Origin: Piezodorus guildinii
Taxonomy: Eukaryota > Arthropoda > Insecta > Hemiptera > Pentatomidae
Reading direction: 5' to 3'
Assembly: GCA_023052935.1 (NCBI GenBank)
Contig: CM041293.1
Coordinates: 170,273,341-170,337,340 of the forward strand
DNA length: 64,000 bases
The position numbers were made by a program, and so were the translations under genes. Of the stretch, positions 28,737 through 40,484 are shown in pieces. Each line of letters starts with the position of its first letter. Within the stretch, counting starts at the first letter, position 1. The notes under the pieces are model-generated. The model did not search any database. It was not told where the DNA came from and saw only the letters and a list, made by a program, of their open reading frames with translations.

Positions 28737-31399
28737 TTGGACTGATTCTTTGGAATGCGAATGGCATACTATCCCGTAAAAACGAACTAGAAATTTTTTT
28801 AACTGACAATGACATAGACGTTGCTTTGCTTACTGAAACTCACTTGACGAAGACAATGCAGTTCCACATACCGTCCTACGTCACCTACAGGACTGACCAT
28901 CCTTCAAACAAAGCTAAAGGGGGTATTATCATTCTGATAAAGTGCTCTGTCAGCCACTACTTTAGTACCTCAGAAGGCAATGGGAGTATCCAATGTACTT
29001 CAATTGTGTTGGATATGCAGCATTTTAAAATTACTATTGCAGCTCTTTATTGCCCTGCAGGTAAAAAATTATCGTTTAAAATATTGGACAATCTGCTAAA
29101 TTCATTTGGCCAAACATTCATATGTGGCGGGGATTTCAACGCCAAAAATCAAGTATGGAGCAGCCGAACAACAAACCCTAGGGGTAGAGCTCTTCAAAAT
29201 GCAGTTATGGGTCGAAACTGTAAATTTTTATTCCCAAGTTCACCAACTTATTGGCCCACAGATACGAACAGGATTCCAGACGTACTGGACTTCTTTATTA
29301 CTAAGGAACTGAACTTACAGCATTGTGATATCACAAACCTCACTGACCTATCATCAGATCATTCACCTCTTTTGATGACGATGAACTTAAAACCAGTTGC
29401 TAGGATTCTAGGCCCGACGTTGACAACTTGAAAAACGGACTGGTGCAGGTTTAGGGCATTAATCGAAAACTCGTTATCCCTCAACACAAAGATACGTACA
29501 CCGGAAGACTTGGATGATGCAGTGCAGCTCCTGACACAAACTGTTCAAAATGCTGCCTGGGGATCCTCTATTCCCTATAAGGAAACAGAGCACCATCAAA
29601 ATAAGGAATTTCTTCCACCACACATTCGACACCTAATTGAACTAAAACGAAAAGCGCGAAAAATTTGGCAAAAGACTCGTTATCCCACTGACAAACGTAA
29701 ATTTAATCGACTAACAAGAGAACTTCACAACGAAATTAGACAGGCAAAGACTGAAAGATTTGATAAATTTTTAAACAGTTTGGCTACTTCTGACAACACA
29801 CTTTGGAAAGCGACAAAACGCATACTGGACCATCATAATGTCTCGCAACCTGTTCGACAGTCTGATGGTTCTTGGGCGAAATCTGATGCTCAAAAGGCTG
29901 AATTGTTTGCTAGGCACTTAGAAGAGACATTTAAACCGCACTCTGACATCAACAACCAACTTACAAATGAACTAGTGTCACACCACATTAACATACCTTT
30001 ACCGATGACTCTGCCGCCAAAAGCAATACATCCTAATGAAGTTTGTGATTTTATTGCCAAATTACCAAACAAAAAAGCCCCAGGTTATGACTTAATTTCA
30101 AATTTTATACTAAAGAACTTACCTTGGAAAGCAATTCTTTTTTTAACTAATATCTACAACTCTATCTTCAGGATAACATATTACCCTGCCGTGTGGAAGT
30201 ATTCTGAAGTTGTAATGATATTAAAACCCAATAAATCTTCAGACTGTCTGACTTCATATCGTTCTATAAGCCTTTTCCCTTATTTTTCAAAATTATTTGA
30301 AAAAATTATTCTTCATCGTCTAAATTCGCTCGAAATATTTAGAGCAATTCCAAATCATCAATTCGGTTTCAGAAAACATCATTCGACCATTCAACAAAGC
30401 CATCGATTAGTAGACTACATTTCGAATGCTTTAGAGTCTAAAAAATATTGCCCAGGTGTTTTTCTTGATATTGGTCAAGCATTCGATAAGGTGTGGCATG
30501 AAGGATTGCTTTCCAAGCTCAAAAATTTGCTCTTTCCGACTTATTATTTAATATTACTCTCTTACTTGACAGACCGACACTTTACTGTAAAAGTAGGAGA
30601 CGCATTTTCTGGAATAAAACGTGTTCAAGCAGGGGTCCCACAAGGCAGTGTACTGGGACCGTTACTATTTAATATCTACACGGCAGACTTACCAGAAAAT
30701 GACCATACCTTACTCGCCACTTTTGCAGACGATACAGCTCTTTTGACATCCCATCAAAACCCAATTCTCGCATCCTTCATGTTGCAAAACCACATTGATG
30801 ACTTATCCAGTTGAGCTAATAGATGGAAAGTGAAAATGAACCAATCAAAGAGTCTATTTATCGTTTTCACGCTCAATCATGGGGATTGTCCAGCAGTCTA
30901 TTTTGAGGATAAACCCATTCCGACATCAGAGGAAGTACGATATTTGGGACTGTACTTAGACAAAAGACTGACATGGAGGACCCACATTAGGCTTAAAAGA
31001 CAACAACTGAACAGACGATTTGGACTACTATCCCGTCTGCTTGACAAACGATCCAAATTATCCGTGAACACCAAACTTACTATTTACAAAGTACTGATCA
31101 AACCATTATGGACATACGGGATAGAGCTATGGGGATCTGCCAAATATTCTAACATCCAAATAATTCAAACCCTTCAATCGAAAATATTGCGAAAAACCGT
31201 TTTATGTAACCAATTAATTACTTCACAAGGACTTGGACATACTCACAGTTTCAGACACAGCCACAGAATATTATAAAAGATTTCATGACAAACTGACTTA
31301 CAACATGAACCCATCGGCCCAAACACTTAAATCCTACACGAACCCGTACAACCCACCCCGACGACTTTTGAGGCGGTGGCCTAGAGATGCCTTGCTTTA
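28727..31399 (+). pseudogene. J4 ORF2 (endonuclease-reverse transcriptase), broken
   Basis: Endonuclease blocks LILWNANGILSRKNELEIFL, FICGGDFNAKNQVWSSR, PTYWPTDTNRIPDVLDFFIT and SSDHSPLL. RT blocks SYRSISLFPYFSKLFEKI, HQFGFRKHHSTIQQSH, FLDIGQAFDKVWHEGL, GVPQGSVLGPLLFNIYTADL and TFADDTALLTS (FADD rather than YADD). In-frame TGA codons at 29,429 and 30,812, and a frameshift near 31,195 after which the C-terminal RRLLRRWPRDALL is read in another frame. No active enzyme can be made. Confidence 0.85.
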
Positions 31400-31506
31400 A
31401 CCGACTTTCGGAAGTCATCATATTTGCTTATTGCAATTTTTTTTTTTTTTTTGCAGATAGCAAATAACATTAAAGTCAAACAAAAACGATTGTAAATAAA
31501 TAAATG

Positions 31507-31730
31507 TCAAAATAAAAAAATTGCATTAAAAAAATATTTTTTCATTTTTCTCCTTTAGTTGTTTTTTAAATTCGGACAATTTCCATATTTAGCTGTTATT
31601 TATCAATGCTAACAAGATAATTTAGTTATTTTTATAGAATCTACAAAATTAAAGGTACTTGTGGAGAAGAACATAAAAAAAAATAGGAGCCTTTAAGTGG
31701 TCTTAAGAGCCTAGGTTGTAAGTAAAAGTA
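31507..31730 (+). repeat. R9 repeat, copy E, right part
   Basis: Continues the copy broken at 27,239: TTCTCCTTTAGTTGTTTT, GAATCTACAAAATTAAAGG, then ends with AGTAAAAGTAGTGTGTTGCC, which is the left R9 terminus in reverse orientation. The usual right third is missing. A further short reversed terminus, GAGGTAAGTGAAAGTCGTGT, lies at 31,792. Confidence 0.65.
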
Positions 31731-31826
31731 GTGTGTTGCCCGCACCAGTTTTTTTTTAATATATTGCTTCTCAAATTGATTTCAATAGCTGAGGTAAGTG
31801 AAAGTCGTGTATTGCACCTACCTTAC

Positions 31827-31946
31827 CTTTTCGTTAGTAATACAAATTTTGCCTCGTATACTTACTGTTACTCCATTTCTTGCCAATTTTCCTGTCATCG
31901 ATGTCATACTATTATTTGGTAAAAGACTTATTCTAGGACGGCAGTT
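31827..31946 (-). CDS. Zinc-finger gene exon
   Basis: 120 nt, phase 0 to phase 0. Acceptor TTCTGCAAAACAG, donor AAAAG/GTAAGG. Encodes NCRPRISLLPNNSMTSMTGK then LARNGVTVSIRGKICITNEK. An internal ACA/GTAAGT could serve as an alternative, shorter donor. Phases fit the exons at 39,867-40,008 and 25,131-25,277. No domain recognised. Confidence 0.75.
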
Positions 31947-32186
31947 CTGTTTTGCAGAAGTTATCTGTGAAAATAGATTACTATTTTAATAATCGAAAAT
32001 CATTTTTTTGTGATAATAAAAATTGAAAATAATATCAAGATTGTTATTTTTGATTCTTATCACTTTGAAGAGAACAAAAATAAAGCAAAAGTCCTAAAAT
32101 TAAAAAATCAATAAATAAAATAAAATTAAAATTAAAAATAATTATAAATCATTATAATAAAAATAATTATAAAAAACAAAAAAAGC
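31947..32186. other. A-rich intron sequence
   Basis: Mostly A and T with AAATAAAATTAAAATT-type runs; probably the remnant of a poly-A or simple repeat. Nothing else seen. Confidence 0.4.
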
Positions 32187-32600
32187 CTGGAGATCGACAT
32201 CAGTAAGAAGGCTTAAATTCTATGGGCACATGATTAGGATGAGCCCTGAAAGGTTAAACCGGGAAATCTTCCGACGATTCCACCAGCGCAAGAACACGAC
32301 TGGTTTTTTCAAACAGATCAGGGTCGAAATGGATTCAGTAGGACTGAAGGATTCAGACTGTGTGGATAGAGAGACCTATAGAAGGTCACTGAACAATATA
32401 AAGGTCTTCGTGGTCAAAGAACGCCAAAAAAGGGATTATGCGTGGTCGGGGAAAGGAAGCAGAATGAATGATAACATAAGCAGAAAGAAGAATGATAACA
32501 TGCGGAGCTCATGAGGGAAGTATGGAAAAGAAAGAAGATGAGGAAGCAAACCTGAGCATGATATTCGCGTGGTCTTTAAGGCCTTATCGCGCCCCAAAAA
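32187..32600 (+). mobile_element. LINE 3' end fragment (C-terminal domain only)
   Basis: Encodes LKFYGHMIRMSPERLNREIF, RRFHQRKNTTGFFKQIRVEM and AWSGKGSRMNDNISRKK, the C-terminal tail found after the RT domain in RTE/R1-like LINEs ('FYGH..RM...RL...IF'). It is followed by a short 3' UTR and AAATAAAAATAAAAT. The RT domain itself is missing, so it is a dead-on-arrival copy. Confidence 0.6.
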
Positions 32601-32909
32601 AATAAAAATAAAATAAGAATAAAATTGCCAAATCAATTAGTGATACCTAAATAAAAAGCATACGTTGTGGTAAGCAAAAATCGAAAAATAGTTTATCTCG
32701 TAGACTAATTTTTTTTTTTGCTTTCATTAAAAATAATGATTGTTTTTTTTTTCTTTTTTTTTTAAGACTTTTCTTTAAATAATCCCTGCTATGAGAAGAA
32801 CTCGGCCCCATATTGAATCCTCAACTTGAGTGAGGAGAAAAATAGAGGGCTAAACCTTCGGGAGTCATCATTCTTTTAGAGTTGTATCATAAGAAGCGAT
32901 GATTTTTTC

Positions 32910-33080
32910 TGTTGAAATTTCTCGAAATTATTCAACTTTCGCTTTAGAGTTTGTAAAGAATTGTTTAATCAAATTATTAAGCTTATCCTCTACTAAAAAT
33001 TCACAATACGTAGATATAACGGCTTACCTGTCAATGAAATCATGGGCTTTTTGAAAGTCTACTATTGAATATCATATAGT
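32910..33080 (-). mobile_element. Decayed reverse transcriptase scrap
   Basis: Minus strand reads IVDFQKAHDFIDR (compare the RT palm motif 'DF.KA.D.IDR'), then a stop, then LVEDKLNNLIKQFFTNSKAK, like 'KLI.LIK..L.NTKAKV' of RTE-type enzymes. A donor-like GTAAGC follows IDR, but the match to RT explains the segment better than a host exon. Confidence 0.5.
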
Positions 33081-33140
33081 ATTAATAGTAATAATTAAAA
33101 TTTAAAAATCTAGCGTCACGGTGTTTGTGGTCGCAATTCT

Positions 33141-33165
33141 CCGATACGTTTCGGCCGATTTTCAG
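33141..33165 (-). ncRNA. Hammerhead-ribozyme-like motif 6
   Basis: Minus strand: CCTGAAAATCGGCCGAAACG then TATCGG. The GCCGAAACGT half-core is exact; CTGATGA has become CTGAAAA and stem II is very short. Probably a relic. Confidence 0.35.
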
Positions 33166-33387
33166 GAACTTTTTTTATGTAAATTCGGTAGGTATAAACA
33201 TTGGTCTTAAAGTATATTCTATACCATTAGGTTACTGGAGTATCTATCGAGATTTTTTTTTTTTTTTAATTCTACTGAAAATATTTTTTCATTATTTATC
33301 ATAAAAGAATAAAAAATTTTACGCCTTCCTCTCACATCCCTCACCCTCGCATTTGATAATTGATTTTTTTTTATTTAGGATTTTTCC

Positions 33388-33916
33388 GAAGAGTTAGGTG
33401 TCATGGCCGCTAGTGCAGTTTTCTATTCATACCGGTCTGCCATTATGACTCAATAACTATTGTCAATCGTTATGAAGAGATATCATACTTTGTAAAAAGT
33501 GAGATTAAGAACTTTTGGACGTTATAAGACTATAGGACACTTAGGTGAGATTTGTTTAATACTAGCTCAATCAAGTGGTGGTACTGAGTTGAGGCTGCCA
33601 CGAGGCACTTAATCCCTTGGCTCTTATCACCAAGTTCACGGCCAGCCTACGTGCTTCCAGCGGTCCTGAGTTCGTATACAGACTATAGAAGTTCTTTTTT
33701 TTTTTTTTTTTTTTCTTATTTCCTTTTATAATTTTTCTTTTTAATTTCTAAAATGTTATTTTTTTGTATATATTTGTGTAAATAATTTAATTTTTAGAAT
33801 TTATTTAATTTTTTTATTTTTTTTTTACGTATATACTGGTTACGTATATATATTTTTTTGTTTGTCTTAATATTTTATTATTACTTATTTTTTTTTTTTT
33901 ACGTAATAATTAAAAT
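33388..33916 (+). promoter_or_regulatory. J6 5' UTR
   Basis: Begins GAAGAGTTAGGTGTCATGGC and includes a T-rich tract (33,690-33,900) before the ORF1 start, in the same place as the T tract in J3. No coding frame. Confidence 0.45.
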
Positions 33917-35558
33917 ATGGATTTGAACCGATCCTCGAACGACGACTCTGAAGAAGAAACTCAATTTTCTGAAATCAGTGAAACCGATTCACAATATTTA
34001 AAACGACGTACGCTTAAAAAGAGAAATCGTCACTCAGTGCCAAATTCAGCTAGCAATTCTCCGAATAAAAAAAATAATAAAGCAGCTAAAACAAAAATGC
34101 CACTTCCTCTAAACAAATCTCAACCTATTACTCGCAGCCAATCTACTGCAGCCATCACCTCAGATATCTCTAAACCAAGTACCTCAGCCAGCAATAACCC
34201 AAATATCACGCAAAACAAATCAAATTCGAATCTGGTGCCACAAGGTTTTACTGATCCTGAGCCACCACCCATCTATGTCTCCAAAATAGAAAATTTCGTG
34301 GTATTTAGCGAAGAAATAGCAAAACTCATAGGACCTACCAATTTCCGATGTTTTTCTCGAGTTACTGGCGTAAAAATAAATACATCATCTAAAGAAAGTT
34401 ACAAAACTTTAATCAGCCACCTCACATTACATAATTATGACTTCCACTGCTATCAGTTAAGACAGGAAAACTCCTATAGAGCTGTGTTACGAGGTATCCA
34501 TTCAACCACCCCTACAGCTGTCATCAAACAGGAATTAGAGGAAATTGGTCACATAGTAAGAAATTTTGCATGCGTCTTACACCCTACAGGTAAATATCCG
34601 CTACCGTTATTTTTCGTGGATTTAGAGCCAGCGACAAACAATCCAGATATATTTAACGTTAATAGGCTCATTTACTCCACTGTTAGGTTTGAGGAGCCGA
34701 GGCAAAAAAATAGTATTGTGCAATGCACCAAATTTTAAAATTTGGGGCATACAATGTCTTACTGCCACCACCAGGACAGGTACGTGAAATGTGCCGGTCA
34801 GCACGCGTCCAATGCATGTGATAGACCTAGAGATGAGCCCGCAATCTGCGCTCTCTGTGGAGAAGGCTACCCGGCGAGCTACCGAGGATGCTCAGTATAC
34901 AAAAATCTTCTGAGAAACCGAACTCTGAACACAACAAATAAACGACAGGAGAAGAGTTACATCCAGCCACCTGAGCTTGAATGCTCGACTAGTTTTCCTG
35001 AACTAGATAAAACACCTACTCAACCCACCATACAGCAACCCTCTACGTCAACAGCCCGTCATCATCCTTCACAGGACATCAAACCTTACCTCGAAGCAAC
35101 TAAGAAGCAACAACTGAGACCTCAGGCGCCTCGAGTATCCAAACGCAAGCCTCAGATCTCTCAAACCAATCCACAGACCTCCCACACCAGAGGCTAGATC
35201 TTTCCTGCCTAAACCCCAGCTAATTCCACCCAATCACATCCCCTTGCGGGTTAAATTGCCGCCTCTGCATCCACACCTAAGTCCAACTCCTCAGCCTCTT
35301 CGCTCAAACCTAACCCCAGCCTCTAAAACCGAACCAAGTTCTCGGATACCACAGCGTTCCCAGCCCCCAGCAACCAATTATAATCACATCAACTACCCAA
35401 CTCAAACTCCTGATCCTTATTCTCTTCAGTACCAAAATCAAACCGACATCACCTCCATTCTATCATCCTTCCTTTCAGATTTACAAGCAACCATCAACCC
35501 ATTGATCTCTCTCCTCACCCGACTCCTGTCTGTAATTCCTCTCCCTATCCCACGATGA
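33917..35558 (+). pseudogene. J6 ORF1 (Gag-like), broken
   Basis: Starts MDLNRSSNDDSEEETQFSEI, an acidic N-terminus unlike J3. The core has SYRAVLRGIHSTTPTAVIKQ and LPLFFVDLEPAT. A TAA at 34,736 lies exactly in the first zinc knuckle, which has also lost its second Cys (CTKF, stop, NLGHTMSYC). Knuckles CAGQHASNACDRP and CALCGEGYPASYRGC follow. After a TAG at 35,195 the Pro-rich tail continues in another frame to PIPR and a TGA that overlaps the ORF2 ATG (ATGA). Confidence 0.8.
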
Positions 35559-38250
35559 GTTTGAAGCCCCTAGCTATCGTTTTATGGAATGCAAATGGCC
35601 TCCTCAACCACCGTGACGAACTTGACCTATTCCTACATGACAATAACGTAGATATTGCACTTTTGACTGAAACTCACTTCACTCAAGGATCACATTTTTA
35701 TGTACGTGACTACATTACTTATAGATCTGACCACGCAGACAATACTTCACATGCCGGTTCTTGTATTCTCGTTCATAAATCCTTACCCCATTCCCTTATT
35801 CCTTCTACTCCAACTGACACCATACGATCCACCTCAGTAATTATTACAACCCGTCCTTACCATTTAACGTTCTCAGCTGTATACTGTCCTCCCGGCAATG
35901 CCCTCTCAAACCACCTTCTTGAATCCTTATTTCGTTCCCTCGGAACGCGCTTCATAGCTGGAGGTGACTACAACGCTAAACGTCAACGATGGGGTTGTCG
36001 ATCATCCAATCCCCGCGGTAATGTCCTTTCTCATGTCTCAAGATCCAACTCTTACTCAATTCTTTCAACCATGAATCCCACATATTGGCCAACATCCCTC
36101 AAAAAACGTCCTGATATCCTCGATATATTTGTCACGTCCCAGATCTCCTCCTCCCAAGCAATCATCAAATCCTTGGACGACCTTTCATCAGATCATGGTC
36201 CAGTTCTGCTTTTATTACATTCAAATTTCGCTCCAATACCTTCCCCTCCTAAACTGATTACAGGACGAATCAACTGGGACGGATTTCGACATGATTTGGA
36301 CAATAAATTAGAATTGAAAATTCCTCTTAAGACAACAAATGACATTGACAGAGCTATAGAAAAACTTACAACATCTATACAGACTAGTATCAAAGATAGC
36401 ACCTCAAACAGAACTACAATTAATACGCAACAGACTAACTTGCCACCTTACCATTGCATGTTATTAAGGGAAAAACGTAGAGCAAGAGTGAAATGGCATA
36501 AGACTAGATATCCATCCGATAAAACTTATTATACTAAACTAACTAACGAACTAAAATCAGAAATAAAAAATTCAAAATTCAAAATTTACTAAACTTTACC
36601 GAAAATCTCAACACTACTGACAAAACATTATGGACGACCACTAAGAAGCTACTCAAATTTAAAGACTTTAATCATCCACTCCTTACCGAATCCCAAAGAT
36701 GGACAAGATCAGACGAGGAAAAAGCTCAGCTCTTTGGTCCGCACCTTCTTAAAACTTTTATTCCACTTCCTGATATCCTTAATCCCGATCATCTTGAATG
36801 TATTGAAGCAGAACTAAATATTCCTCTCCAAATGTCCCTTCCGGCTAAAGCTTTTCATCCTTCAGAAATTTCCAGTATTATTCATAGTCTGCCTTCCGGC
36901 AAAGCACCTGGGCCAGATTTAATCACATTCCAAATTTTAAAACTCCTTTCACGAAAATCAATCCTATTCCTTACCTACATTTATAATGCTGTACTCCGCA
37001 CAACATATTTTCCTGACTCCTGGAAATTATCCACAGTAAAAAATGATACATAAACCCAAAAAGCCACCAGAAAAACCGTCCTCTTAAGATGGGGCGCTCT
37101 CTTTTATGTATCATGGGAAAAATCCTTGAAAATCTCCTCCTAAACCGTATCTATCCCATCCTTGATTCCAATAATATAATCCCTGATCACCAGTTTGGCT
37201 TCCGAACATCCCATTCCACTATCCAACAATGTCATCGTGTGGTGGATGTAGTCTTCTCTGCTTTGGAGCGCGGATTGTACTGCACTGGAGCCTTTCTCGA
37301 CGTAGAACAGGCTTTTGACCGAGTCTGGCATCCGGAACGCTTTACAAACTCCGGAAATTCCTCCCTCCAACATACTTCCTCATCATCCAGTCCTATCTCA
37401 CTGACAGATCTTTCAAAATAAATCAAAATAGTTCCTATTCATCCCTTTTTGTTCAGTCCGCTGGCGTCCCACAAAGCAGTATCCTCGGACCCATTCTCTT
37501 CACCGTCTATACAGCTGATATCCCAACCAATCTTAACACTTTCCTCTCCACGTATGCTGATGACACGTGTGTGTTATCAGTTAATAGCGATTCAACTATT
37601 GCCTCCCAAAACCTACAATCCCACATAAGAGACCTCCAGATATGGTGTCAGAATTGGAGAATGAAAATAAATTCAGACAAATCCCACCAAATTACATTTA
37701 CCCTCCGTCGTAAACCAATGACATCCTGTCCTACTGTATCCTTTATAATATTCCGCTTGTCCCGGCTGAACAGATCCGGTACCTAGGTCTCCTCCTTGAC
37801 AAACGTCTCACATGCAATCTTGTGTACGGACTGAAACGACAAGTAACTGCTCGCCGATTTCGAATACTTCAACACTTACTTTACAAACGCTCTAACTTCC
37901 CACTTTACTACTAAAGACTCCTCTACATGACTATCATCAGGCCTATATGGACTTACGAAGTTGAGCTTTGGGGCTCGACTAGACCATCGAATTCTTCCCG
38001 TATCCAATCCTTACAATCCAAAATCCTATGTAAAATCCTCAACGCTCCTTACTTTGTCACAAATAAAATCATCCATAAAGACCTAAATGTTCCATATGTT
38101 ACTGATTTGGCCCGAACTAGATATCAATCCTTCTATGGCAAACTCTATTCCCACCCCAACCCACTAGTTTCAACCGGTTCTTCCTCTTCGATTCCTGATA
38201 ATCCTCCGAGGTGTCTGAAAAGAAGATGGCCTCGAGACCTTCTTGTTTAA
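35555..38250 (+). pseudogene. J6 ORF2 (endonuclease-reverse transcriptase), broken
   Basis: The endonuclease is intact over 345 codons: VLWNANGLLNHRDELDLFLH, FIAGGDYNAKRQRWGCRS, PTYWPTSLKKRPDILDIF, SSDHGPVL. After 36,592 the RT runs through at least four frames: PGPDLITFQILKLL, HQFGFRTSHSTIQQCH, ALERGLYCTGAFLDVEQAFD, YADDTCVLSV (about 37,553) and WRMKINSDKSHQITF. The C-terminus is TIIRPIWTYEVELWGS to RRWPRDLLV. Inactive. Confidence 0.82.
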
Positions 38251-38541
38251 AATAGTTACTGGAGTGCTTCGATTGGGTTGCTCCTCTACACGTCTGTCTC
38301 ATGTGATTTTTCTTTTAGCATATTTACTTGTTGTAATATAAATTACAGTAGTAAATTCCAATAAATAAATATTAAAAAAAAGAAAACGATTTTTCCAATG
38401 AAAAATATGCAAATAATTCAACTGTCATTCTTATTCCAAACAAAACTTAATTATTTATATTGTTGAATCACTAATGTTCCTTACTTTGTATCCAAATATA
38501 AGCAAATTATCAAGTGGAAGCTTCCTGCCTTTTTGATACTA

Positions 38542-39430
38542 TTGGGTTGTGTCACATGAAATGTCCATTTTCCAAGTAAAGGATTTTTATTAAAAATACG
38601 ATATGAAAACAAGATAATTTTATTCGAAGTATTTACCTCCTTTTTCTACACATTTTTACTAATTTGACACTAGCTTTTTTATCCCCGAACTGAAAAACTC
38701 TGAGCTTTGAAGTGAAACAAAATCTGAAAACGCACTTTTCACTTGATCATCATTTTCAAAAAGTTTTCCTTTGACGAAATTGTCTAAATTCCTTGACAGG
38801 TGGTAATCTGTTGGAGACAAGTCGGGAGAATAAGGTGGGTGCGGAAGAACTTCGTAGCCCAGTTCTTCCAATTTTTGCACGGTATGTTTTGAAACATGGG
38901 GTCTTGCTGCCGCTCAGTGAGATCATGAGGTACCCATGTATCGAGCTTTTTTACTTTCCCTATACACTTAAAATGTCTGGTAGATGCACTTGCATTTAGT
39001 TGTGCTGAGAGTCCTTTAACTGTTTGGTAGAGGTTTCCTTCCACTGTATGTTTGAGGGCATCGTTGTCTATTACGGACGGAGGTCTTCCTCGGGGCAAGT
39101 TTTTCAAGTCGGTATCCCCAGCTGAAAACTTAGCAAACCAACGGCGAATGGTCCGTTCATTGACACTCCCATCCCCCAACGCCTTGCAAATATTTCTAGC
39201 GGCCTTTAAAAAATATTACTCGAAAACCGTGTGTTTTCACGTTCATATTTGGAGGTATACTAAAAAGTGGGTAATTGATTGGGAAGCTAATGTTTATAGT
39301 ACAAAGGAAGAGGATTAGTAACTGTTTACTTTAAATATGTAAACATTCGAAAGAAAACAACAGAGACCTGCAAAATCCTTTATATATTTCAGAAACTATA
39401 AAAACGGACATTTCATGTGAAACAACCCAA
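38542..39430 (-). mobile_element. Mariner M1, internally deleted
   Basis: 889 bp between TTGGGTTGTGTCACATGAAA and TTTCATGTGAAACAACCCAA, with TA on both sides (38,540-38,541; 39,431-39,432). The minus strand encodes mariner transposase pieces: ERTIRRWFAKFSAGDTDLKN and LPRGRPPSVIDND (DNA-binding region), KVKKLDTWVPHDLTE, then, after a deletion, LEELGYEVLPHPPYSPDLSP and TDYHL. The third catalytic Asp (TDYH) remains; the block with the first Asp is gone, so it is non-autonomous. M1 keeps about ten bases at the deletion joint that M2 lacks. Confidence 0.88.
38659..39179 (-). pseudogene. M1 mariner transposase, deleted and frameshifted
   Basis: Two overlapping frames (38,784-39,179 and 38,659-38,880). 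The first holds the N-terminal helix-turn-helix part and 'WVPHDLTER', then goes out of frame at the deletion joint. The second holds the end of the catalytic domain (YSPDLSPTDYH) and the C-terminus NLDNFVKGKLFENDDQ and FFSSGIKKLV. About 130-140 residues of the usual ~345 are missing. Confidence 0.8.
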
Positions 39431-39866
39431 TATATTCCTCATTTGTAATGAATAATGACGCAGTGTCTCCAAAATTTTGTACAATTTGTTTTATGTGCAC
39501 ATGAGGAAAATGAATACCAGAAATTGAGACACGACCAGAACCATTGAATGGCTTGCTCCTCGACACCGATCCAGATTCAAACCTGCTATATTTAGAGCCT
39601 ATAAAACCTAAATAATAAATATAATAAAGTTAAGATTTCAAGAGATCAAACATTGAATATTTCTGCTAATTTTATCAAAATCATTGAATTGATATAATGA
39701 ATGGTAGTGTTATTTTAGTTTTCATCGGCGCTCATCTTCCACAGCACTCGTTATTTTCATTTAACAAACCGAAATATTTACTATGAATAATTTATATGGC
39801 AGAACAACGTTTTCCGGGTCAGCTAGTTTTGTATATTATATATGTAGTAAGAAAATTACCCCTTAC

Positions 39867-40008
39867 CGCCAGATTTTGTTTGGCCATCGTCACAATTTTT
39901 CCATCATCCTTCAGCTGTTTCTTTTGCACCAGGACTTCTTCCGTCACAGGCGGGACTATCACAACAGATCCGTTGATTTGTATGTTTGTTTTTTGAAGGA
40001 CTGGTAAC
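39867..40008 (-). CDS. Zinc-finger gene exon
   Basis: 142 nt. Acceptor GAATTCTCACTCCAG; the first base completes a Trp codon from the exon at 42,059-42,152. Then it encodes LPVLQKTNIQINGSVVIVPP and VTEEVLVQKKQLKDDGKIVT and ends MAKQNLA at donor GCG/GTAAGG in phase 0. The hydrophobic NGSVVIVPPV suggests a beta strand and the Lys/Glu-rich part a helix. No family recognised. Confidence 0.8.
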
Positions 40009-40484
40009 CTGGAGTGAGAATTCTTTAGTAACTCAAATTTAGAATGGTGGGAATTATCAACTACCTTACATTTTTTATCAAATATTGTAATAACAATAAA
40101 AACGTTTTGTATTCAAATGAAATATTTTAATTAATTAAATAGATATTATAAAATTGTTGGTACAAATAAAATACAGAACTAAAAGAAAAAAATTAATGTT
40201 GAATCGATGTCTTGGTATTACTTATTATATTAACAGAATACTCTAGTGAAAAAAAAAAATCATTCAATATCAAAATTAAATCTTCTTTAAGAACTATTAA
40301 CTGAACTAAAAATAAAAAAGTTCAAAGAATCATAATAATTTTCGTTGGAAACATATATTTTAGATTGAATAATGTAACAATATAAATATCATAATATAAC
40401 ATAAATAATTTAATATAATTATCAATAATATAACAATTGTGATGTGCAATAATCATTAGTAAATTTATGCCCTTTATATCACTT
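40009..40484. other. AT-rich intron sequence
   Basis: Nothing recognised beyond A/T-rich sequence; lies upstream of the acceptor of the exon at 39,867-40,008. Confidence 0.4.

Larger units (their letters stand above)
27240..31506 (+). mobile_element. Jockey-clade LINE J4, full length but inactivated
   Basis: 4,267-bp element inserted into R9 copy E, flanked by TCAAAATA (27,232-27,239 and 31,507-31,514). Both ORFs are recognisable over their full length, but ORF1 has one frameshift and two stops and ORF2 two stops and one frameshift. The 3' end is TAAATAAATAAATG rather than poly-A. Clearly a different subfamily from J3/J5 (e.g. CKRCQSYGHTRTYC in place of CHNCQAYGHTRTYC). Confidence 0.85.
33388..38387 (+). 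mobile_element. Jockey-clade LINE J6, full length, heavily decayed
   Basis: About 5.0 kb, flanked by a 9-bp candidate target duplication GATTTTTCC (33,379-33,387 and 38,388-38,396). It has a ~530-bp 5' UTR, ORF1 and ORF2, and a 3' UTR ending AATAAATATTAAAAAAAAG. ORF1 has one stop and one frameshift, ORF2 several frameshifts. Closest in wording to the J2 fragment. It lies in the large intron between exons at 39,867-40,008 and 31,827-31,946. Confidence 0.8.

Noticed and set aside
33020..33075. Candidate host exon (AG ... ACAG/GTAAGC) on the minus strand
   Set aside because: The peptide VDFQKAHDFIDR and the following NLIKQFFTNSKAK match reverse transcriptase motifs, so it is a LINE relic.
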